From Kaistia dalseonensis (GTDB lineage Bacteria > Pseudomonadota > Alphaproteobacteria > Rhizobiales > Kaistiaceae), in assembly GCF_030814715.1 (NCBI RefSeq), contig NZ_JAUSVO010000007.1, positions 248,001 through 312,000 on the forward strand: a DNA stretch of 64,000 nucleotides, written 5' to 3'. The notes under the pieces are model-generated. The model was given only the letters and a program-made list of their open reading frames with translations, ran no database searches and was not told the origin of the DNA. Of this stretch, positions 35,962-44,795 are shown one piece after another; within the stretch, counting starts at the first letter, position 1, and each line of letters starts with the position of its first letter. The position numbers and the translations under genes were made by a program.

Positions 35962-37633
35962 GCATTTCGGGCCCGTGTCGCCCGCCTTCGTCCTGATCGC
36001 CGCCGGCCTGGTGCTGCCCTTCTTCCGAGGCAGGCTGCAGGACGCGCTGTTCGTCCTCGCGCCCCTGCTGGCGCTGGCGCTGGTCTGGGTCCTGCCAGAC
36101 GGCTCGGCCGGTCCGGTCGACTGGCTCGGCCTCCAACTGACGCCCTTGGCCGTCGACGGCGTCGCGCGGCTCTTCGGCACCGCCTTCGCGATCGCCGCAG
36201 CCGTCGGCGCGCTCTATGCGCTCGACCAGAAGAACGTCGTCGAGCGCGCCTCGGCGCTCGTCTATGCCGGGTCGGCGCAGGGGATCGTCTTCGCCGGCGA
36301 CCTGGTGACGCTGTTCGCCTTCTGGGAGGTGATGGCGATCGCCTCGACGCTCGTCATTCTCTCCAATGGCGCTGAGAAGGCGGGCCTGCGCTATGCGCTG
36401 ATCCATGTGCTGGGCGGCGTGCTGCTCTTTGCCGGCATCGTCGCGGCCGTCGCTGAGGGCGGCACGGCCATCCGCGTGATGCGCGCGGATTCGGTTGGCC
36501 ACTGGCTCATTCTCGCCGGCGTTCTCGTCAATGCCGGCGCGCCGCCGCTCTCCGCCTGGGTCGCCGATGCCTATCCGCGCGCATCGTGGTCGGGAACCGT
36601 CTTCCTGTCGTCCTTCACCACCAAGGCGGCAGTCCTGGTGTTGATCAGGCTCTTTCCGGGCGAACAGGCACTCCTCTGGTTCGGACTGATCATGGCCATC
36701 TACGGCCTGATCTATGCGTTGCTGGAAAACGACATCCGGCGACTACTTTCCTATTCGATCGTCGGGCAGGTCGGCTTCATGGTCGTTGCGGTCGGCATTG
36801 GCTCGCCGCTGGCGCTGGCGGCGGCGTCGGTGCACGCCTTCGCGCATATCCTCTACAAGGCCCTGTTGATGATGGCGGCCGGCAGCGTCATGCGCGCCAC
36901 GGGCACGACCAGATTGACGGAGCTGGGCGGTATCGCCCGCAGCCTGCCGTTGACCAGCGCTGCCTTTCTCGTCGGCGGTTTCGCGCTTGCTGCCATGCCG
37001 TTCACGGCAGGCTTCGTCAGCAAGTCGGCCATCATGCAAGCACTTGCCGACGACAAGGCGGCACTGCCCTGGTTCGTGCTTACGGCCGTCTCCGCGGGCT
37101 CGTTTCTCTATGTCGGCTTGAAACTCCCCTGGTTTGCACTGTTCCGCCCGGCATCACCCAGGCCGATCATCTTGGCGCCGCGCCGGTCTATGCAGGCCGC
37201 GATGTTGCTGGTTTGCACGGCGCTGCTGCTGCTCGGTTGCTTCCCGAATCTGCTGGTTGCTGTCGCGCCGGGTATATCCGAGGTCCGCGTCCTGACCGCG
37301 GACCACATTCTGTTCCAGTTCCAGCTGCTCGCGGCATCAGGATTTTGTTTCGTTTTGTTGCTGCAACTATTTTTACCACACGTTGCGATTACACGAGACA
37401 CGGACTGGCTGTGGCGCAAATTACCGGCCGTTGTATTGGCGAAGCTTGAGACGATCCGCCAGGCGCTGCAACGGCTCGCCAAGGGGATTCGTCAACAGAT
37501 TGAGCTTGAAAATGGCGGTTTCAAGCCATTTCGAAGCCGTAGTCTGCTCAATGCCGGCAATTGGCGGACCGGCGATATCGCGCTCTGGGCGACGGCTCTG
37601 CTCGGCCTGTTCCTGTTGATCGCAGCCTTGTGA
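35954..37633 (+). CDS. NuoL/M/N-like antiporter subunit, third copy, lacking the TM7 Lys/His
   Basis: 559 residues from ATG 35954, about 14 helices plus a C-terminal extension of roughly 60 residues with an amphipathic helix (LAKLETIRQALQRL) and a final membrane helix, recalling NuoL's lateral arm. TM5 Glu (FAFWEVMAIAST), TM8 Lys (SFTTKAAVLV) and TM12 Lys (TAGFVSKSA) are kept. At the TM7 position the sequence is VNAGAPPLSAW, with Asn and Ser in place of Lys and His. It may be a structural or altered channel. Last gene of the operon. Confidence 0.88.
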   Translation: MIEHFGPVSPAFVLIAAGLVLPFFRGRLQDALFVLAPLLALALVWVLPDGSAGPVDWLGLQLTPLAVDGVARLFGTAFAIAAAVGALYALDQKNVVERASALVYAGSAQGIVFAGDLVTLFAFWEVMAIASTLVILSNGAEKAGLRYALIHVLGGVLLFAGIVAAVAEGGTAIRVMRADSVGHWLILAGVLVNAGAPPLSAWVADAYPRASWSGTVFLSSFTTKAAVLVLIRLFPGEQALLWFGLIMAIYGLIYALLENDIRRLLSYSIVGQVGFMVVAVGIGSPLALAAASVHAFAHILYKALLMMAAGSVMRATGTTRLTELGGIARSLPLTSAAFLVGGFALAAMPFTAGFVSKSAIMQALADDKAALPWFVLTAVSAGSFLYVGLKLPWFALFRPASPRPIILAPRRSMQAAMLLVCTALLLLGCFPNLLVAVAPGISEVRVLTADHILFQFQLLAASGFCFVLLLQLFLPHVAITRDTDWLWRKLPAVVLAKLETIRQALQRLAKGIRQQIELENGGFKPFRSRSLLNAGNWRTGDIALWATALLGLFLLIAAL

Positions 37634-37903
37634 CCTTGAATTGATGGCGCTTCTCAGTCGTGGCAAGATTGTGGCGAGAGCAACTGTCGCGTTCTGAAAT
37701 ATGTGCGACGAAGCTTCAAGCGCAACTTACCTCTTGTCTTTGCATAAACTCACTTATATAGAGACGACGAAATAAAGGAATCGTCGCGCCGTCGGTCTGT
37801 CTCACCGACCAGCTATATCGGGCTTCAGTCCTGGTCGGCGTGCCAAGTGATCAAAACCATTCCTTGCATTGTTTCTAATAGAGAAAAGAAGACAGGAGCT
37901 AAT
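37634..37903. promoter_or_regulatory. AT-rich leader region of the MucR gene
   Basis: 270 bp without a supported gene, visibly richer in A/T than the flanks from about 37730. MucR-type regulators bind AT-rich DNA, often their own promoter, so autoregulation is plausible. No specific site defined. Confidence 0.4.
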
Positions 37904-38317
37904 ATGACCGAAAAGGCGATGGGCAGCGATCTGATTGATCTAACTGCCGACATTGTTTCCGCCTACGTCAGCAACAACTCGGTCTCCGCTCATGACTTGG
38001 CGGGCCTCATTTCCGACGTGTATAGCGCGCTCAACCGCACGCATGGCGGAGTCGTCGAGCCCGAGCCGGAGCCGCTGAAGCCGGCCGTCAATCCGAAGAA
38101 GTCGGTGTTCCCCGATTTCATCGTTTGCCTGGAAGACGGCAAGAAGTTCAAGTCGCTGAAGCGTCATCTTCGTACGCATTACGACCTGTCGCCAGAAGAG
38201 TATCGCGAGAAGTGGGGTCTTCCCGCAGATTATCCGATGGTCGCCCCGAACTACGCGGCCGCGCGCTCCGAGCTGGCCAAGAAGATGGGCCTCGGACAGC
38301 AGCGCAAGCGCCGCTGA
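37904..38317 (+). CDS. MucR/Ros family zinc-finger transcriptional regulator
   Basis: 137 residues from ATG 37904 (AGGAG 6 bases upstream). The Ros/MucR zinc-finger region spans residues 70-110 ([21 protein letters not shown] and YREKWGLP) with one Cys and the HX3-5H histidines. The basic C-terminus ends QQRKRR. MucR proteins bind AT-rich DNA and act as global, H-NS-like regulators of surface polysaccharide, motility and cell cycle in alphaproteobacteria. Confidence 0.93.
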   Translation: MTEKAMGSDLIDLTADIVSAYVSNNSVSAHDLAGLISDVYSALNRTHGGVVEPEPEPLKPAVNPKKSVFPDFIVCLEDGKKFKSLKRHLRTHYDLSPEEYREKWGLPADYPMVAPNYAAARSELAKKMGLGQQRKRR

Positions 38318-38339
38318 TCGTCACGCATCGATGTCTGCA

Positions 38340-38367
38340 AAGGGCCCGGGTCAAACCGGGCCCTTTT
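38340..38367 (+). terminator. Intrinsic terminator of mucR
   Basis: AAGGGCCCGG pairs with CCGGGCCCTT around GTCAAA, 22 bp after the MucR stop, followed by TTTCATTT. A standard rho-independent terminator. Confidence 0.85.
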
Positions 38368-38459
38368 CATTTCCGGGTCGTCTCGGCATTGCGGCAGCGC
38401 GATAGCCGGGTATCCTGACGTCAGGGTCGGACGGAGCGAATGCGGGGTGGCGAGGCGCA

Positions 38460-39086
38460 ATGGCGGCGATTGGTTCTCGATATCGGGCGTGGGCCTCGGC
38501 GCTCGCGGGGCTCCTGCTGCTTCCGGGTGACTTTGTTGCGGTTTCGGCCGCGCAGACAGCCGCGCCGCCCGCTTCCGTGCGTCAGGTTCCCTTCGGGCCG
38601 TCCGAGGCCATCCTGCTCCGGACGACGCTGATTGCCTTCAATCAGGCCAATCTGACCGGCAACTACACCGTGCTGCGGGCGCTTCTGGCGCCGCCGACGG
38701 CCGCGCAACACACGGCCGAAGAACTCCAGGCCGCGTTGAAGCCGTTTCGGGACAGGGCGCGGGATTTCGGCTTTGCCGCGATTGCCGAGCCGGAACTCGA
38801 CAGACTGCCGGAAGTCGACGCCGATGGACGCCTGCATCTCGTCGGCGCCGTGCCCACGCCGAACTTCAAGCTCGCCTTTGCTTTTGCCTTCGCGCGCGGC
38901 AGCAATAGCTGGCTGCTGGTCGACTACATGCTGAGCGATGGCGCCATCATCGTCCGTTCATCGGATGTGGCACCGCGCGTCATCGCTTCAGACAAGCCCG
39001 CCGGGCAAGCTGCCGAACCCGGCATTGCGGTCGTGCGCTCATCGCCGCCGCGTCCACCGTTGCCGCCGGAGCGCCCCGGCATCTGA
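38460..39086 (+). CDS. Exported hypothetical protein with a DUF4864-like body
   Basis: 208 residues with an N-terminal signal-like segment ending near VSAAQ. The mature part starts LLRTTLIAFNQANLTGNYTV with LQAALKPFRDR, a pattern seen in small NTF2-like periplasmic proteins. The C-terminal 40 residues are Pro/Ser-rich (SSPPRPPLPPERPG). The family name is tentative. Monocistronic. Confidence 0.6.
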   Translation: MAAIGSRYRAWASALAGLLLLPGDFVAVSAAQTAAPPASVRQVPFGPSEAILLRTTLIAFNQANLTGNYTVLRALLAPPTAAQHTAEELQAALKPFRDRARDFGFAAIAEPELDRLPEVDADGRLHLVGAVPTPNFKLAFAFAFARGSNSWLLVDYMLSDGAIIVRSSDVAPRVIASDKPAGQAAEPGIAVVRSSPPRPPLPPERPGI

Positions 39087-39251
39087 GCGACCGGCGCTGC
39101 AGGATGGTCTCGGTCGTCGCAAGGCGCGCAAGAACCACACAGGCCCGCTGGCTGCGACACACCGAATTCGAGCCGGAAAGAAATCTATCCCCGCCTTCTG
39201 AAACTGCATTAAGCTGTCATAGGAATTTAATCCTATGATGAGGTGACAGAG

Positions 39252-39626
39252 ATGCGCAGGGTCAAGAACGAGCGGGGTAGGGCCCGACCAAGACGGGTCA
39301 TCCCCGATGAGGCACGGCATCTGATCGCGGCCGTCGTCGGCCCGGCGCTCGAGGTCGAGGCGGGGGAACTTCTCGCATCGGGCCGGGGCTCGGCGCGTGG
39401 CGCCTATGCGCGCCAGATCGCGATCTACCTCGCCTGCACGCGGTTCGGCCTCAGCTTCACCGAGGCGGGGCAGCTCTTCGGCCGCGACCGGACCACGGCG
39501 GCCCATGCTTGCCGCCGCGTCGAGGAGCGGAGGGACGAACGGAGCACCGACCAGATGATCGATCGTCTCGACCGCGCCGTCGCTCAGGAGGGTGCGCTCA
39601 TGCCCGCTTTTCGGAGGCTCGCATGA
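39252..39626 (+). CDS. HTH protein related to DnaA domain IV
   Basis: 124 residues from ATG 39252, preceded by GAGGTGACAGAG; a GTG at 39243 is also possible. The core AYARQIAIYLACTRFGLSFTEAGQLFGRDRTTAAHACRRVE closely follows the DnaA C-terminal DNA-binding domain (ARQ..MYL, FGRDHTTV, HA..), but no AAA+ domain is present. It overlaps the next gene by 4 bp. A DNA-binding partner of the DUF6456 protein is the likely role. Confidence 0.75.
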   Translation: MRRVKNERGRARPRRVIPDEARHLIAAVVGPALEVEAGELLASGRGSARGAYARQIAIYLACTRFGLSFTEAGQLFGRDRTTAAHACRRVEERRDERSTDQMIDRLDRAVAQEGALMPAFRRLA

Positions 39627-40432
39627 AGGTGGATCGCACGATGACGTCGATCGTCCGTCGCCTGGCCGGCTCGGGCATGGCGATCGAGCGCGATCCGGGC
39701 GGTCAATACTGGCTCGCCGCGCCGGGCGGCCGGCCTCGGATGGAGATCGCCCCGCTGCTGGTCAAGGCACTGCTGGCGCGCGGCGCGATCGAGGCGGATC
39801 AGACGGGCCGTCTCGTGCTCTCGCCCGCAGGGCGCAGCATGGTCCGGCGGCTGCTCGCTGGCGGCGATGATCATGGCGCCCAGCACACCGAGCGCGCGCA
39901 TGTCACGATCGAGGAGGCGGGTGAACGTCAGGCAGTCACGGTCGATCTCGGCGAAAGCCCGCTCGGCTGGCTCAGGGCCCGCAAGGGCAAGGACGGCCAG
40001 CCGATGATCGACGCGGCCGCCTTCGCGGCGGGCGAGCGGCTGCGCTCTGATTTCACGCGTGGTCAGTTGATGCCGCGCGTTACGGCCAATTGGAGCGTCA
40101 CAAGCGCAAGCGGTCGGCGGGGCGGCGGAGCTGGTGGCATTGCCGAACTGACGGAGGCTGCCCTTTCGGCCCGGCTGCGGGTCGAGCGCGCGATTGCCGC
40201 GCTCGGTCCCGAACTCTCAGGCACGATCGTCGATTTCTGCTGCTTCCTGAAGGGGTTGGAGCAGATCGAGCAGGAGCGGAACTGGCCGAAACGCTCGGCC
40301 AAACTGGTGCTGCAGTTGGGTCTCGCCGCGCTCGCGCGCCATTATGGCCTGTCGAACGAGGCGACCGGACGGGCGTCCGGGCGCGGTATTCGCCACTGGC
40401 AGAGTGCTGGCGATCGGCCGAAGGCCGGCTGA
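39623..40432 (+). CDS. DUF6456 domain protein
   Basis: 269 residues from ATG 39623 (ATGA overlap with the DnaA-like gene). The N-terminal part resembles a winged-helix region; the C-terminal half carries the conserved DUF6456 block (GERLRSDFTRGQLMPRVTANW, LSGTIVDFCCFLKGLE). Function unknown. Coupling to a DnaA-type HTH protein suggests joint DNA binding. Confidence 0.75.
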   Translation: MKVDRTMTSIVRRLAGSGMAIERDPGGQYWLAAPGGRPRMEIAPLLVKALLARGAIEADQTGRLVLSPAGRSMVRRLLAGGDDHGAQHTERAHVTIEEAGERQAVTVDLGESPLGWLRARKGKDGQPMIDAAAFAAGERLRSDFTRGQLMPRVTANWSVTSASGRRGGGAGGIAELTEAALSARLRVERAIAALGPELSGTIVDFCCFLKGLEQIEQERNWPKRSAKLVLQLGLAALARHYGLSNEATGRASGRGIRHWQSAGDRPKAG

Positions 40433-40444
40433 TCGCAGCGGTCT

Positions 40445-40879
40445 TCAGGCGGCGGCCGCGGCCTCGGTCTTGATGCGCGAGACCATCGAGCGCAGGCCGT
40501 TGGAGCGCTGGGCCGTCAGATGCTCGCTGAGGCCGAGCTGCGCAAAAACCGCCTCGGCATCGATCGTCATGATCTCCGCCGGGGTGCGGCCGGAAAAGAG
40601 CGCGATCACGATGGCGACGAGGCCACGCACGATCAGCGCATCGCTGTCGCCGGCGAAATCGAGATGAAGACCGTCGGACTCTTCGCGCGGCGTCTTCTGC
40701 AGCCAGACCTGGCTGGCGCAGCCCTGCACCTTGTTGGCGTCGTTATGCGCCTCGGGGGGCAGGGGGGCCAGTTCGCGGCCGAGTTCGATCAGATAGCGAT
40801 AGCGATCCTCCCAGTCGTCCAGGAAGCCGAAATCATCAATGATCCGCTCGATCGGCGGGACGGGAACGATCGTATCCAT
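40445..40879 (-). CDS. sufE: SufE family Fe-S cluster assembly sulfur acceptor
   Basis: 144 residues. The SufE fold is recognisable by YLIELGRELAPLP and the catalytic Cys in VQGCASQVWL, with ALFSGRTPAEI later. SufE accepts sulfur from the cysteine desulfurase SufS and passes it on for cluster assembly. Convergent with DUF6456, 12-bp gap. No other suf genes are nearby. Confidence 0.9.
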   Translation of the reverse strand: MDTIVPVPPIERIIDDFGFLDDWEDRYRYLIELGRELAPLPPEAHNDANKVQGCASQVWLQKTPREESDGLHLDFAGDSDALIVRGLVAIVIALFSGRTPAEIMTIDAEAVFAQLGLSEHLTAQRSNGLRSMVSRIKTEAAAAA

Positions 40880-40983
40880 GCTGGCGCATATAGCGCCTTG
40901 CAGGACCGATTGAAACCACCGGCGTGCATCGCGGCAGCGGATCGATGGTGAGACAGCCGAGGTCCTGATCTACGTGCGCGCGA

Positions 40984-41367
40984 TCAGGCCTTGTGGCCGT
41001 TGGCATCCGGCGCGCGCCAGCCAGGCGCGGCGTCATCCGGGGTCAGCGTGCCGGCCGCGGGCGGCATGGGCGGCGCGCTGGCCGGCGGGGCCGGGAGAGT
41101 TGGGGCGGAGAGCTTGCCGTCCAGCGTCTGGTAGAGCAGGGCGACGCCATCGCGCGCCTTGGCACCGAAGGCCTGCAATGCGGCGCCGCCGTTGATGCAG
41201 ACCTCGGGCTGGCGGTCGCACATGCCCGAGAGATCGGCGATCGCGCCACGGGCGGCGATCAGGGCATCGAGCGCGCTGATGCGCGGGGCCGGCGTGCCCG
41301 TGCTCGGATCGCCCGGAATCAGGAGCAGCACGATCGAGAGCCAGAAGGCAGCACGAAGAAGAAACAT
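40984..41367 (-). CDS. DUF5330 exported protein
   Basis: 127 residues with an N-terminal hydrophobic segment (FLLRAAFWLSIVLLLIPG) and the typical DUF5330 core SALDALIAARGAIADLSGMC with a Cys pair near CDRQPEVC. The C-terminus is Pro/Ala-rich. A short alphaproteobacterial membrane-anchored or exported protein of unknown function. Divergent from the kinase gene. Confidence 0.75.
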   Translation of the reverse strand: MFLLRAAFWLSIVLLLIPGDPSTGTPAPRISALDALIAARGAIADLSGMCDRQPEVCINGGAALQAFGAKARDGVALLYQTLDGKLSAPTLPAPPASAPPMPPAAGTLTPDDAAPGWRAPDANGHKA

Positions 41368-41611
41368 CGAGATGGCCCTTCGCTACGCAAACAACGCCGG
41401 TCAATTGTCGCGACAATCCGCAATCATCAAAGCTCGAATAGCATAAACGGTCAAAATCGAGCTTCAACGCCCCGAGGAAAAATTGAGAGAATTTGGTTAC
41501 GGTTGCGTAAGCATGACGTAGCGGATCCCGATGGTCGGCCTCCCCCGCCTTTCGTCGTGGTTTGGCCCGCATCTTTAGGGTCCCTTAAGCCGCGGATGCG
41601 ACCATGCGCTC
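41368..41611. promoter_or_regulatory. Divergent promoter region upstream of the DivJ-like kinase
   Basis: 244 bp without a supported gene. No hairpin or clear operator was seen. Confidence 0.35.
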
Positions 41612-43480
41612 ATGCCGGAGATGTCCATCCGGCAACCGCCCAAGCCGTTGGCCCGTGCCTCTGGCCCAAGGCCGAAACGAGCGTCACTGACTGTGTTGCG
41701 TATGACGGTTTCCTTCGAGCCATTGCGGCGGATCATTGACGGGCTGGTGCACGGCTCGGTCAGCCATGACGTGCTCGCCACCATCCGGCATCGCGCCTTC
41801 ATCTCTGCCCATCTGGCCGCCGGCCTTGCCGCGCTCGCCATGCTGCCCGTCTGGCTCGCGCTCTCCGGCGTGCCGTCGCTTGCCGGCGCCGTGGCTTTCG
41901 GTCTGCTGGTCACGCCGCTGCCGATCGCCGCCTTCCTGTCGCGCACCGGGCGCTATGGCGCGGCGCATCTGCTGTCCGCCGTCGCTCTCGTCGGGCTCGT
42001 CGCCTGGGTTGGCGCGCTCACGGGCGGACTCGCCTCGCCGGCGCTCGTCTGGCTCGCCATCGTCCCGGCGGAAGCCGCCCTGTCCGGCTCGCGCCCCGTC
42101 ACCCTGACGGCGGCCGGTCTGGCCGTGTTCGGGCTTCTCGGCCTCGTATCCGCGTCTGTGCTGGGGCTGCTGCCGGCGCCGCTGCCCTCCATGGTCGGCC
42201 TCGGTCCGTTCCTGATCGCCAGCGCGATCGTCTATGCCGGCGCGCTCGCCCTGCGGATTGATCGCATCCACCGCGAGACGGAGGCCGCCGCGCGCAAGGG
42301 CGAGGGTCGCTACCGGCTGCTCGCCGAGAACGCCACCGATCTCATCACGCGTCACGGCGCGAGCGGCGATGTCGAGTTCGCTTCCCCGGCCGTGCGCGCC
42401 GTCATCGGCTGCGCGCCGGCCGAAATCCAGGGGCAGGGCCTGTTCGAGCGGGTCCATGTCGCGGATCGCCCCGCTTATCTGCAGGCGCTGTCAGAGGCCG
42501 ATCGCACCGGCGAGACGGTTGTCGTCGCGTTCCGCCTGCGCCGCGCCGACGAACAGCCGACCGGCCGCTTCGTCTGGCTGGAAATGCGTTGTCGCCCGGT
42601 GATCAATCCCGCCAACGAGCGCCGCTCGGTAGTCGCGGTCATCCGCGACGTCACGGCTTTGCGGGCGCAGGAAGCGGCGTCCCAGGCCGCCTGCGCGGCG
42701 GCGGAACAGGCGAACCGGTCGAAGGATCTCTTCCTCGCCAATATGAGTCACGAACTCCGCACGCCGCTCAACGCCATCATCGGCTTTTCCGACATGCTGG
42801 AGCAGGAACTGCTCGGCAAGTTCGAGTTCCAGCGCCATCACGATTATGCCCGGCTGATCCATGCTTCCGGCGAGCATCTGCTCGAGGTCGTGAACGGCAT
42901 TCTCGACATGTCGAAGATCGAGGCAGGCCAGCAGGAGATCACGGCGGAGGCCTTTCCGATCGGCGCGCTGATCGACAGTTCGATCGAGATGATGTCGCAT
43001 CAGGTCGCGCGCCGCGGGTTGAAGCTCGTGCGTGTCGTCGGGCAGGACCTGCCGGATGTCGTCGCCGACCGCCGCGCCTGCCGCCAAATCCTGCTCAACC
43101 TGATCTCGAACGCCGCGAAGTTCACCGATGCGGGCGGCACGATCACCCTTTCCGCGCGCATGGAGCAGGGCGGGCTGGTGCTTCAGGTCAGCGATACCGG
43201 CATCGGCATCGCGCCCTCTGAGCTGCCGCGAATCGGCACGCCCTTCATGCAGGCGCAGTCGAGCCGCGATCGCCGCCATGAGGGAACCGGCCTCGGCCTT
43301 TCCGTGGTGAAGGGCCTCGTCGCGCTCCATGGCGGAACCTTCGGCATCGAAAGCGAACTCGGCCGTGGCACGACCGTCACCGTTCGTCTCCCCGCACGGA
43401 TCGAGACGCGGCCGGCCGTGATCATGCCGGTACGCCTGCCGCAATCCGTCTTCAGGGACAGGGAGCGGAAAATTGCCTGA
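41612..43480 (+). CDS. PAS sensor histidine kinase of the DivJ/PdhS type
   Basis: 622 residues from ATG 41612; starts at 41621 or 41702 are possible and none has a convincing ribosome site. About six membrane helices lie between residues 48 and 212. A PAS domain (about 235-350) is followed by HisKA with the phosphoacceptor H380 in NMSHELRTPLNAIIGF, and HATPase blocks QILLNLISNAAKF, SDTGIGI and GTGLGLSV. The DivJ/PleC/PdhS kinases control the CtrA cell-cycle phosphorelay, which fits this architecture. No response regulator gene is adjacent. Confidence 0.85.
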   Translation: MPEMSIRQPPKPLARASGPRPKRASLTVLRMTVSFEPLRRIIDGLVHGSVSHDVLATIRHRAFISAHLAAGLAALAMLPVWLALSGVPSLAGAVAFGLLVTPLPIAAFLSRTGRYGAAHLLSAVALVGLVAWVGALTGGLASPALVWLAIVPAEAALSGSRPVTLTAAGLAVFGLLGLVSASVLGLLPAPLPSMVGLGPFLIASAIVYAGALALRIDRIHRETEAAARKGEGRYRLLAENATDLITRHGASGDVEFASPAVRAVIGCAPAEIQGQGLFERVHVADRPAYLQALSEADRTGETVVVAFRLRRADEQPTGRFVWLEMRCRPVINPANERRSVVAVIRDVTALRAQEAASQAACAAAEQANRSKDLFLANMSHELRTPLNAIIGFSDMLEQELLGKFEFQRHHDYARLIHASGEHLLEVVNGILDMSKIEAGQQEITAEAFPIGALIDSSIEMMSHQVARRGLKLVRVVGQDLPDVVADRRACRQILLNLISNAAKFTDAGGTITLSARMEQGGLVLQVSDTGIGIAPSELPRIGTPFMQAQSSRDRRHEGTGLGLSVVKGLVALHGGTFGIESELGRGTTVTVRLPARIETRPAVIMPVRLPQSVFRDRERKIA

Positions 43481-44405
43481 ACCGGTGCGACGCAAGCGGC
43501 CCGTCACCCGCACCCGTGATGTCTATACCGAGGCGGATGGCCTGTTCGGCCGCCTGACCGACGTTGTGATCGAGAATCCCGTGCGGTCGGGCGGTGTCGT
43601 GCTGATCGCGATGGTGCTTGGCGCGATCGTCTCCAATGCCGCCTTCCTGCAGACGGCGCATCATCCCGATCCGTTCTTCGTCACGCGCCCGCCCGCTGCT
43701 TCTGCGCCGGCCGCGACAGTGCCACCGGCCCGCACATCGGCGTCCGAGCCTGCGCCCGCCGCTCCGACCGCGCCGGTCGCCGAAGCGGCCAACACCGACC
43801 CGCTCCCGGGATTGCCACCGGAGGCCGCCGCGCCGTCGCCGGCCGCCGTGCCCTTGCCCAAGAGCCGCGCGGCGTCTGCCAACGGCAAGGCGGTGGTGAG
43901 CAAGGTCGGGGCACCGCGCGCGACCGCGGTGAAGACCGTTCCGGCCACGTCTGCGACTGCGAGCGCAGCGCCTGCCAACATCATTGCCGATACGCAGAGG
44001 GCGCTGGCCGCCGCCAAATTCTATGACGGGCCGATCGACGGCATGATGGGCCCGCAGACCAAGGCGGCGATCTCGTCCTTCGAGATGCGGATCGGCCTCA
44101 TCCCGACGGGACAGCCAAGCCCGCATCTGCTGGAGCAGATGCGCAAGGGCCTGTCGGGCGCCCAATCGAGTGCCGACCCGATCTCGACCGGTTCGATCGA
44201 CGATCCGGCGACGCGGGCGCGGCTGAAGCGCGTGCAGAGCGCACTCAACGATATCGGCTATGGTCCGATTCCCGTGGATGGGCGCGGCGGTGGCAAGACC
44301 GCGACGGCAATCCGCCGCTTCGAGCTCGATAACGGCCTGCCCATATCGGGCCAGGCGACGGATACCGTGGTCGCCAAGCTGGTCATGATCGGCGCCATGA
44401 AGTAA
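43473..44405 (+). CDS. Peptidoglycan-binding domain protein, TTG start
   Basis: 310 residues from TTG 43473, overlapping the kinase end by 8 bp with GGGAG upstream. A single membrane helix near residues 38-56 is followed by a Pro/Ala-rich spacer (about 65-165) and two PG_binding_1-type repeats (AAAKFYDGPIDGMMGPQTKAA and ALNDIGYGPIPVDGRGGGKTA). It is likely periplasmic and binds the cell wall. Coupling to a cell-cycle kinase suggests a role in division or envelope sensing. Confidence 0.82.
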   Translation: MPEPVRRKRPVTRTRDVYTEADGLFGRLTDVVIENPVRSGGVVLIAMVLGAIVSNAAFLQTAHHPDPFFVTRPPAASAPAATVPPARTSASEPAPAAPTAPVAEAANTDPLPGLPPEAAAPSPAAVPLPKSRAASANGKAVVSKVGAPRATAVKTVPATSATASAAPANIIADTQRALAAAKFYDGPIDGMMGPQTKAAISSFEMRIGLIPTGQPSPHLLEQMRKGLSGAQSSADPISTGSIDDPATRARLKRVQSALNDIGYGPIPVDGRGGGKTATAIRRFELDNGLPISGQATDTVVAKLVMIGAMK

Positions 44406-44447
44406 CCCTGCGACAGACATAGTCTGTCATTGGGCGCGGAGCTTTTC

Positions 44448-44783
44448 ATGCGGGTTACATCGTCGCTCTGGGTCGCGGCCTATATCCGTCGCATTTTCGT
44501 CGAAGGCGGCTTCGCTGCGCTGACGCGGCATGGATCGGAGGAGGCGGGGGCGATTTTCGTCGTCGTTGACCGGCTCGACGGCACGGTCGACCTCTACGGC
44601 CCGGCACCCCAGACGGCTTTCGACGACGACAAGCCGACGGATCGTCTCTTCACGCTGATGGCCCAACGGATCGATCGACCGACCCTGGTGGAGCGGATGG
44701 CGTCCGAGCTGCGCTTCGACCCCGACATCTGGGTGGTCGAGGTCGAGGACCGTGAAGGCCGCTCCCGCCTCGACACCGTCTGA
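44448..44783 (+). CDS. DUF1491 family protein
   Basis: 111 residues from ATG 44448 (GGAG 6 bases upstream). The sequence matches DUF1491 throughout: VAAYIRRIFVEGGFAALTRHG near the N-terminus and DPDIWVVEVEDREGR at the end. No signal peptide or membrane helix. Function unknown. Convergent with the DUF2336 gene. Confidence 0.85.
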   Translation: MRVTSSLWVAAYIRRIFVEGGFAALTRHGSEEAGAIFVVVDRLDGTVDLYGPAPQTAFDDDKPTDRLFTLMAQRIDRPTLVERMASELRFDPDIWVVEVEDREGRSRLDTV

Positions 44784-44795
44784 ACGCCTGTCCGG

